A stretch of 64,000 nucleotides of DNA from Paraspadella gotoi (Eukaryota; Chaetognatha), in contig CM119264.1 of NCBI GenBank assembly GCA_051294375.1, positions 30,694,091-30,758,090 on the forward strand, in the 5' to 3' direction. A model generated the notes under the pieces. The model worked only from the letters and a program-made list of their open reading frames with translations, had not been told where the DNA came from and did no database searches. Numbering within the stretch: position 1 is the first letter of the stretch; each line of letters starts with the position of its first letter. Positions 56,591 through 64,000 of this stretch are shown here, in pieces. Made by a program: the position numbers and the translations under genes.

Positions 56591-57150
56591 TCCCGAGACG
56601 CACTCTCTCCCTCTACCGTTCCCCGCTCTTTCAGTTGTGTTCGATCTCCTCGCACCATCGTCCTCCCCGATCTTGCTATCGCTATTCGCCTCGTTATCTG
56701 CTGCCTCACTCTTTGCATCCTTCTCCTCCTCTACCTTCTTCACATGTCCCTCTGTATCATCTCGAGCCTTCCGCTTCGTCGGTCGTCCGCTAAACTCTCT
56801 AGTATCCGTGTTTACCTCCACTTCACCTCCGTACTGCCCTTTGCGCCGTCCTCTCTCTGTACCTCCTGTCATATCCCTACGCTCTGCTCCTCTCCGCGTC
56901 TCGCCTTCCAAGTACCTGCTCCCCGTCGTCCTCGTCGTATCCTCTCTCCACTCCGGTCCCCTCTCCCTCTCCCTCCCGCCTGGTTCCCTTCCCTCTCTCG
57001 TCCTCTCCCTCTTCCCCCCTCATTCCTCTCCCCCTCTCCCTCTTCCCTCTCTATCTCCTCTCCCCCTCTACTAGCGTCCCCCTCTCCCTCTTCCCCCGCT
57101 CTATCCGTCTTGCCCCCTCACCTCGCCCGCCTCCTTTTCCCCTCCCCAAT
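56580..57150. repeat. noisy CT/CCT-rich tract
   Basis: Pyrimidine tract interrupted by isolated g, a and cg bases at a spacing that looks like read error over a simple repeat. Open frames here (plus 56571-57074, minus 56333-56911) should not be taken as genes. Confidence 0.8.
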
Positions 57151-57179
57151 CCATTTTTCATCCACCCCGACGTTTATCT

Positions 57180-57350
57180 GGGTCAATAACGAAAAAAGGG
57201 AACGATATCGATGCCTGGTGGCAGATGCCATTAATCGAATGGCACGGCGGGGAATCTACTGGCAAGTCGTGAACGAGGGGCCTGGCGACGCGTTGAGACG
57301 CCTGGCAAAGCTGACAGGCGACGTTGACGTCGGGAAATCAAATCGCTGTT
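57180..57350 (+). CDS. unassigned open frame, possible coding fragment
   Basis: Plus-strand frame with balanced composition: WVNNEKRERYRCLVADAIN, then MARRGIYWQVVNEGPGDAL and RRLAKLTGDVDVG. GC content is locally high, and the frame stays open from the CT tract to a poly-T region. No domain recognised, no convincing splice sites and no start of its own. Could be an exon or an element fragment. Confidence 0.25.
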
Positions 57351-57464
57351 CCTTTGTTTTTTTGATGTTTTTTTTTTTCTTTTTTTTCTTTCGTTTGTTT
57401 TTTGTTCGTAATAAACTTGGTTGTCGTTTTTCTTCTCCTTTTCGTGTTTTTGTTTTCAATTGTT

Positions 57465-57655
57465 GACGTAGGCGTTGGTGTTGGCGTTGCTGTTGGTGTT
57501 CGTGTTGGCGTTGGCGTTGGCGTTGGAGTTTGCGTTGGTGTTGGCGTTGCACTTGGTGATGGCGTTTGCATTGCAGTTGGCGTCGCACTTGGCTTTGGCT
57601 TTCATATTGCAGTTGGCGTTGCTGTTGGCGTTTGCATTGCGGTTGGCGTCGGCGC
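57465..57655. repeat. degenerate (GTTGGC)n tandem repeat
   Basis: gttggcgtt and gttggtgtt units over about 190 bp; encodes Val/Gly/Ala repeats on the plus strand. Confidence 0.92.
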
Positions 57656-57714
57656 CAATAAAGCAACAAGAGAAACCTTGATCTTATCCTTTTTCTTTTC
57701 TTTGATTAATGTTC

Positions 57715-58045
57715 GCGCAAAAAGACAATGAATCTAAAGATTCGCATCAAACCTAAAACCGAGGAAGCAAAACACGAGTTGCCACTTGCCATCTCTTTCG
57801 CCACAATCGTAGCGAATGGAAATAAACGGCACATGGAAGATAGATAGATTGAATAAGATCGCGGATTTTGGATGAAACTAAGAAACAGGGAAATAGAACA
57901 GTGGTGCTCATTTAGACTTAGCGATACAGTTAAACCGGAACCGGTCAAGAAAAGGCAGTACCGGGTCAGTGTTTTAAAAATATGATGCAAAATACAATTC
58001 AATAATCGATCAACCACCACTGTATTTCCGAGTGCCAAAAACAAT
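57715..58045. other. unique sequence, possible retrotransposon fragment
   Basis: A plus-strand reading at about 57920-57985 gives DTVKPEPVKKRQYRVS, which resembles the start of Ty3/Gypsy reverse transcriptase (DTG..PxxxxxYRxS). The next 30 bases in another frame give MMQNTIQ. The match is short and ends at once, so this is a guess. A 112-codon minus-strand frame over the same DNA has no recognised feature. Confidence 0.25.
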
Positions 58046-58213
58046 CTCGCACAACAGTTAATGTTTTAAAATAATACAGAAGAACTTTAAAGACCAGAAA
58101 GAAAATAAATAATTATTGTCTTTCGCTGCTGATAATATTCATTTTTAAACTTAAGATAAGCATTTCACTTCTTATTTCGACAACGTCAGCTTCTCTGGAC
58201 GAGTTTACATTTA

Positions 58214-58245
<32 letters not shown>

Positions 58246-59075
58246 TCACTCTCTCTCTCGTTTCTGGCCAGCTTCCATCGCATCAAAATGCGTAAAATCG
58301 CCCTCTTCTCTTCTCTCCTTCATCTTAATCGAAAATTTAAAATAAAAAATAATGTTGCTTACCTAAAATAAAAGTTAATGACAAAAATAATAATTGAAAA
58401 TATTGTGAGGTTTTGAATGATTAAGATGTTTGAGTTGCCTCGAACGTATTTTTTATTTGGTTAACTTTTGGACTAATGAGAATTCAACGTATTTTTTAAA
58501 TGTTTATTTACATTAAAAACAGACGACGAGGAATTAAAACGGTCCAATTTATAACAATTTATAAACGAGTTAAAAAGGATTTAGAACAATTTAAAAAAAT
58601 AACGTAAAAACGAACAACCTAGTATCTTTTTCACGAAGCAACTGAAGATTCTACAAAATTTCAAATCAAACGTGATTTAAAATAACTCAGATAGCCTCGG
58701 CCATCCCCTTTTCCCTCTTCTTCAATTATTCGTCGACGCGACTCCGAATCGCGAAACAGGGAAACTTCAGACAAGATATTCGCATTCTAAGCCGTCGGAC
58801 GTCGAGCCGTCTCCACCTACGGCGAAAAAGAATTAGTAAAAAATCATTAAGATTTTAAAGTATTTTGATTTCAAAGTATCAAAATTTTTAAGTATTAAAT
58901 TTACATTGAGTAAGAATTCGTATTTTCTCGTTTATAAAATGGATGACGTTGTGAAAAAATTCTCGCCTAAATAATATATTTATTCTATTATCATAATTCT
59001 CTCTAAACTTAACAGACACCAGACGCTTACATATCAATTTAAAAACTTTAAAATTCGCTTTTGATAATTGAAACC
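58046..59075. other. AT-rich sequence without supported genes
   Basis: A CT microsatellite at 58213-58258, otherwise AT-rich; nothing recognised. Confidence 0.6.
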
Positions 59076-59327
59076 NNNNNNNNNNNNNNNNNNNNNNNNN
59101 NNNNNNNNNNNNNNNNNNNNNNNNNNNNNNNNNNNNNNNNNNNNNNNNNNNNNNNNNNNNNNNNNNNNNNNNNNNNNNNNNNNNNNNNNNNNNNNNNNNN
59201 NNNNNNNNNNNNNNNNNNNNNNNNNNNNNNNNNNNNNNNNNNNNNNNNNNNNNNNNNNNNNNNNNNNNNNNNNNNNNNNNNNNNNNNNNNNNNNNNNNNN
59301 NNNNNNNNNNNNNNNNNNNNNNNNNNN
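59076..59327. other. assembly gap, 252 N
   Basis: Run of N, followed by caacgacgacg repeats. Confidence 1.
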
Positions 59328-59680
59328 CAACGACGACGAACGATAACGATGACAACATGACATCATGATGATGATTATGATGTTGACGAAAATAATTATA
59401 ATGACATGATGATGACAATCTTGATGACAACAACAAACAACAACAACGACGATGCGATAACGATGCGACCGCTGTTTTAACGGCAATCGGCCAACGGCAA
59501 AACGGCACGAGATAGCGACGACGAAACGACCGACGACAAACGACGACGACTTAAAAAAAAATCACATGGCGAATGTTTGACGTCGCTCGGCAACCAGCGC
59601 CACACGGAGGACAACAAATTAATCGTTGCTTCATCATTTGAGGAGATGATATCTCTCACTTTTGTTTATGACAGGGAATA
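59328..59680. other. CAACGACGA/GATGAT-rich sequence without supported genes
   Basis: Imperfect gatgatgat, aacaacaac and cgacgac strings, less regular than the other trinucleotide arrays. No gene. Confidence 0.65.
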
Positions 59681-59683
59681 GTT

Positions 59684-59735
<52 letters not shown>
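59684..59735. repeat. GA microsatellite
   Basis: (GA)n of about 50 bp. Confidence 0.95.
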
Positions 59736-59737
<2 letters not shown>

Positions 59738-59917
59738 AGAGACAGAAGATAGTTTGTTTATGTACTCTTTCTCTTTTTCTATCTGTCTCTCCTCTCTCTT
59801 TTTCCTCCATCCATTTCACCCTTACTCCTTTCCCCATTCATCTCTCTCTCACTCTCTTTCTCTCTCTCTCTTCTTCTCTCCCTCTCTCTCTCTCTCTGTG
59901 TCGCCGCAAAATTCCAG

Positions 59918-60021
59918 CGACGCCAAAATCATCGTCGATTCGCCGGAAGTCGTCTCGCCTCGCGGCGAGATTGTGGCGCCGAGAAAGGAGGGCGGCTGCG
60001 GCGGGGGCGCGTCGTTTCGAG
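59918..60021 (+). CDS. candidate internal exon, unassigned
   Basis: A CT-rich tract (59840-59898) and aaaattccag form a plausible 3' splice site at 59917. A GAG|gtagat donor-like junction follows at 60021. The 104 bp between them stay open, reading SDAKIIVDSPEVVSPRGEI then VAPRKEGGCGGGASF. GC is much higher than the flanks. The reverse strand is also open, no family is recognised, and neighbouring exons are not visible. Confidence 0.25.
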
Positions 60022-60179
60022 GTAGATGGCGCAGTGAGTCCGCGGTAAAGGGAAGGGTGCAAGGTGAGAGTAAGTTGAATGAGAGAGATCGTGCGTTGGG
60101 GAATCGTCAAGTAGAGAAAGTGGATAGGGATGTGAATAGAGATGTGGATAGGGATTGGATAGGGATGTAGATAGGATTG

Positions 60180-60224
60180 GAGAGAGAGAGAGAGAGGAAG
60201 AGAGAGAGAAGAAGAGAGAGAGAA
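60180..60224. repeat. interrupted GA microsatellite
   Basis: (GA)n with gaagaga interruptions; preceded by four or five ggatagggatgtg(g/a)ata units at 60121-60176. Confidence 0.9.
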
Positions 60225-60412
60225 AGAAGATTTTGGCTTTTCAACTGGTCTCCTCTCCGTTTGGTCCGCCATTGCTAACAGTCTCTCATTTCCCAACTCT
60301 GGATTTCAAGATTAAACTCGCGCAATATAAAATAATGAAACGGAAAAATGAAAGTGACTGTGGCTCATTTTTACAACCGATTTTTAAAAAAAAGTACTAT
60401 AGAATTCTACCG

Positions 60413-60455
<43 letters not shown>

Positions 60456-60482
60456 CTCTCCTCTCTCTTCTCTCTCTCCTCG
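60413..60482. repeat. CT microsatellite
   Basis: (CT)n of about 68 bp with several interruptions. Confidence 0.95.
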
Positions 60483-60969
60483 CTCTTTCACTGTCTCCCT
60501 CTCTTTTCAACATCAAGCGATGAAATTCAAATCCATTAAAGGGCTCCTTTTTTTTTCTCTTCGTCCTTTTATTTTCCTTTCAACGGGTCTAGCTTCTAGA
60601 GTCGTCCGTTTGGTGGCGCGCGAACAAAAGGTAAACAAAACGAACAAAAGGTAAACAATTCGTTACGCGCGTTGAAAAGGCGGACCCGTCTGAAAATCGA
60701 AAAGAAAATGGCGACGTGTTTGAATGAATGGAATATAAAAGGATATCGCTCGATTTATTCGTTTGTTCGTTCATTCGCTTATTGATTCAGACATTCGTTT
60801 ATTCATTCATACTTTCATTAATTTGTTTATTTCTTTTTTCATTCATTTTTTACCATCGTTCATGCATCCATTTATTCATTTATTAGTTAAATAATTCATT
60901 TATTCATTCATTCCTTCTTACATTATGTATCATTTTTTTTTTCGTGACATCTATCTCTTTTTTAACTTT

Positions 60970-60970
<1 letters not shown>
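60483..60970. other. unique sequence without supported genes
   Basis: A direct repeat of acgaacaaaaggtaaacaa near 60620-60655 and attcatt/attcgttt-rich sequence at 60755-60920. Confidence 0.6.

Positions 60971-61065
<95 letters not shown>
60971..61065. repeat. (TATC)n microsatellite
   Basis: About 24 perfect copies. Confidence 0.98.
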
Positions 61066-61980
61066 AGCCAGGAGCAGTTACAAGATTTTTTCCTTTTTTT
61101 CTTTCCTTCGAAGTTACCAGATATTTCTACATTTTTTACTGCGTTATAAATCATTGGCATTAGAGATCCGAGTTGTTTACGATCCAGAGAGAGAGAGGCA
61201 GAGAGACCAGGTTTATCTTACCTTTCTTTTTATATGGATGATATATAGTAATATGCGGTTATATTAACGTATAATAAGATGTGGATATAGGAAAGGGAGG
61301 TGTCATGTGACCCGACTGTGGGTTGAGCGCGACTCTGCGCCAGAGTGGATTGGACGGAGGGATGAGGAGGAGGAAGACGACGAGAGGAGAAGGAGGGGGG
61401 AAGAAGGAGAATGAGGGAAGAGTAGCCTCGGGAAGACGAGAAGGCGGCGTCGGTGAAAGCCTTCTTATCTGAGTTATTCGGATGAAATATAATCTTCGAT
61501 AGAAACTTGAGGTGAGGATTAGGATTGTAAGATCGACTGATAGTTCGAGTGTATTACCCATTTAAGACCCGGAACATATAACCTATGACAAAAGTTATGT
61601 GGAAAGACTGAGTATGAATGGACTTCACTTAATAGATAGAAAAAGATTACATAGTATATAAGACATATACATATACTTATGATATTAATCACTTAGTGAC
61701 TTTTTTAAAGGATTAAATACTTTGGATAAAAATCAACTTAATGTACGACATAGGACCTGTGTGAAAGATCGGTGAGGAAGACTCACACATCAATAAGATG
61801 AGACGAACTTTCTCCGTCTATCATCATGACCTAACTTTTCATTTCTTAGCGCCGCTGCATTCTCTCAATCCTTTACTTTATCCTCACTTTTTATACTCGA
61901 TTCCTTTTAACTCACCCTCAGACTTCAGTCTCTTTTAGCCGAACTTACTTTTCTCTGCGTCAGTCGCCTCGAGCGGATGC
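61066..61980. other. unique sequence without supported genes
   Basis: A gaggaggagg/gaagacgacg segment at about 61355-61455, otherwise nothing recognised. Confidence 0.6.
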
Positions 61981-61982
61981 GT

Positions 61983-62022
61983 TCGTCGTCGTCGTCGTCG
62001 TCGTCGTCGTTCGTCGTCGTCA
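61983..62022. repeat. (TCG)n microsatellite
   Basis: About twelve copies with one extra t. Confidence 0.95.
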
Positions 62023-62365
62023 TCTCGTCTCTCTTAGGAAAAGTGAAATTAAACGAATAGAAATGTTGTTTTATCAGAAAACAAATTCGTTTCTTTGATG
62101 TTTTTATTTTATTTCAAGCTATTAAATAAAATCCAAGATCAACAGACGAAAAAAAATGAAAAAAAAAAAAAACAATATCGAAAAAAAGAAAAAAAAGAAT
62201 TGACAAATAAATATAAGACGATATAATAAAACGATAATCTCTGTCGGAAAATAAATTACCATCATTAAGTTGCCATAGTGATCGCAACTCGCAACCAATT
62301 CTTTTCTCTCCTTTGAAATATATGCTTTCTTTTCATTATTTTTCCCTCAATCTTTCTTTGTCCGG
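62023..62365. other. AT-rich sequence without supported genes
   Basis: Poly-A runs near 62150-62200; nothing recognised. Confidence 0.6.
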
Positions 62366-62366
62366 C

Positions 62367-62368
62367 TC

Positions 62369-62440
<72 letters not shown>
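62367..62440. repeat. CT microsatellite
   Basis: (CT)n of about 70 bp with interruptions. Confidence 0.95.
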
Positions 62441-62441
<1 letters not shown>

Positions 62442-62537
62442 CCCTTCCCAATACCCGCCCGTCAATCTCTCTCTTCCACTTTTTATTTCTTTTTTTAAAA
62501 GTCCTCTTCTTGGCTACTTATTTTCCGCTGCACAGCT

Positions 62538-62628
62538 TCTCTCTCTCTCTCTCTCTCTCTCTTTTCTCTTCTCTCTCTCTCTTCTCTCTCTCTCTCTCTC
62601 TCTCTCCTCTTTCTCTCTCTCTCTCTCC
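62538..62628. repeat. CT microsatellite
   Basis: (CT)n of about 90 bp with interruptions. Confidence 0.95.
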
Positions 62629-62799
62629 GGTTTACGCCAGAATGTTTGTTGATAAGATCTTCTATAAACCGAAACTCGCTGGTTGTAATCTTTTTTCCGG
62701 ATCCGTTTCTCTCAGGATCTTAGTTTTTTTTGCTCCGCAACTCAAAAAGCAAAAAAGCAAAAACTGATACTGTAACGATTGTTTTAGTAAGATTAATTT

Positions 62800-63000
62800 T
62801 TTTTTTTAATTAGAAAAACGCGAAAAAAAAAAGAAAAGGAGAAAACGCAAAAAAAGGAAATAAAAGAGAAGGAAAGAGAGAAGGAGAAAAAGAGAAAAAA
62901 GAGAGAGAGAGAGAAAGACAGAAAGACAGAGATTTGAAAAAGAAAGAGAAAACCTAAAAATAGAAGAAAAAAAACACGTAAGATATAAAAAAAGGAAAGT
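62800..63000. repeat. A/G-rich tract
   Basis: gaaaaaagaaaag and gagagagag strings; minus-strand Phe/Leu/Ser frames are artefacts. Confidence 0.85.
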
Positions 63001-63039
63001 ACAAACAAAGGAAGTTAAATAAGAACGGTAATTCGAATG

Positions 63040-63285
63040 TGTTCCGCAGTAACTTTAATTTCACATGTATTTCCCTTCGATCATATTCCTATTTATTCCT
63101 TATAGTTTTTAGGAATTCCTGAAGGCGGCGCTAGCAGTCTTTTAGACTTTCTGTCTTAAACAAATTAGCAACCAACTATAGGCAAATTATATGCATTTTT
63201 ATGTAAGTGGGACGACGAAAATGCATGGAGACGAAACAGACCGACCGAAAAGCGCTTATAAATACTCGCGGCGCACTAAAAAGAT
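63040..63285 (-). repeat. dispersed repeat family, member 3 (inverted)
   Basis: Matches the reverse complement of 603-900: agtaactttaatttcacatg, tattccttatagtttttagg, ggcggcgctagcagtctttt, agcaaccaactataggc, gtaagtgggac and gaccgaccgaaaagcgctta in the same order. It lacks about 60 bp present in members 1 and 2 and has more substitutions, so it is an older, independent copy. Confidence 0.85.
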
Positions 63286-63479
63286 GCAGAAAATTAAAAG
63301 GAATCTCCACATCTGTCCGATCACCCTGTTACCCTGTACCCGTGTCCGACATGAAACGACACTCGGTTTTCCGCCATCAAGATTTGTTATGACGCTACGG
63401 CCAAAAAAATGTCCACTTCTTTCTGTTCAGGACGAAATAGAAAATTGACAAAAGAGGAAAGAGGAAAACGTAGAAAAGA

Positions 63480-63505
63480 AGAGAGAGAGAGAGAAAGAGA
63501 GAGAG

Positions 63506-63539
<34 letters not shown>

Positions 63540-63555
63540 GAGGAGAGAGAGACTT
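63480..63555. repeat. GA microsatellite, interrupted
   Basis: (GA)n with ggag and aaag interruptions. Confidence 0.95.
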
Positions 63556-63690
63556 CGCTTTTTGATCTTCCTTTTTATCTCAATCATTTGTTGTCTCTGT
63601 CTCTATCTTTCTCTACGTATTTTTTTTATTTCTCTCTTTCAATTTATTATCTCTATTTTACCGTCTCTATCCTCCACGTCCATTTTCAAG

Positions 63691-63693
<3 letters not shown>

Positions 63694-63751
<58 letters not shown>

Positions 63752-63762
63752 TTTCTCTCATC
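63694..63762. repeat. CT microsatellite
   Basis: (CT)n of about 66 bp with few interruptions. Confidence 0.95.
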
Positions 63763-64000
63763 TTCTTTTTCTCTAATTTTCTTTCTCTCTCTATCTCTCT
63801 CTCTCTCTTTCTGTGAAAAAATTCACTCGGAAGTCGAATATGATGAATTGGTTGTTCTAAATGAGTCATACAAGTGTGAAATGTTATAAAATACCATTTT
63901 CTGTTATATATCAAATAACATAGATAACTAAGCACATCGTTAATCGTATAGAGAGAGTGTGGAAAGTTAAAAAAGAAACAGGATCTATTGTGTAAATACT

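Overview
This window is a draft-quality stretch of a eukaryotic, almost certainly invertebrate, genome. Support for that comes from its low coding density, twelve runs of N, very many long GA/CT and other microsatellites, and relics of animal-type transposons (BEL/Pao LTR retrotransposon, Tc1/mariner). The sequence does not let me name the species. I see no intact host gene, no operon, no rRNA or tRNA gene I can defend, and no CRISPR array. Most of the longer open frames are translations of CT, GA, AAAGG or GAAA tracts, or run through N gaps.

Layout. Positions 1-3327 and 7930-11281 are two copies of one 3.3 kb block that contains a dispersed repeat, a 46 bp minisatellite and a CT-rich tract. 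Between them lies a 759 bp solo LTR (3945-4703) with a perfect 5 bp target-site duplication. Positions 12868-22380 hold the main biological content. This is a nested retrotransposon locus in which a minus-oriented, interrupted LTR meets a plus-oriented LTR head to head, followed by a 7.7 kb BEL/Pao internal region. That region has recognisable gag zinc knuckles, protease, reverse transcriptase, RNase H and integrase, all broken by many frameshifts and stops. Positions 22381-27214 are an unassigned, compositionally distinct island with two unusual features: repeated short phrases ending in CGGCCAG and a series of compact hairpins. From 27240 on, the window is dominated by microsatellites and minisatellites. 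It also carries a Tc1-like transposase relic (33330-33945, minus), a 0.6 kb tandem duplication (31865-33060), a 23 bp satellite (51618-52985) and a few weak exon-like open frames.

Assembly quality shapes how everything here should be read. All three 25-N gaps have sequence near one edge that is duplicated elsewhere in the window. The block 53236-57170 looks like a high-error copy of 51113-53210 and beyond, as if a raw long read had been used to fill a gap. Frameshifts in the BEL/Pao element may therefore be partly sequencing error rather than decay.

No new multi-gene system was found. The most interesting items are the LTR family with its nested head-to-head structure, the hairpin and phrase-repeat island at 25.4-26.3 kb, and the satellite whose array length differs between its two assembled versions.
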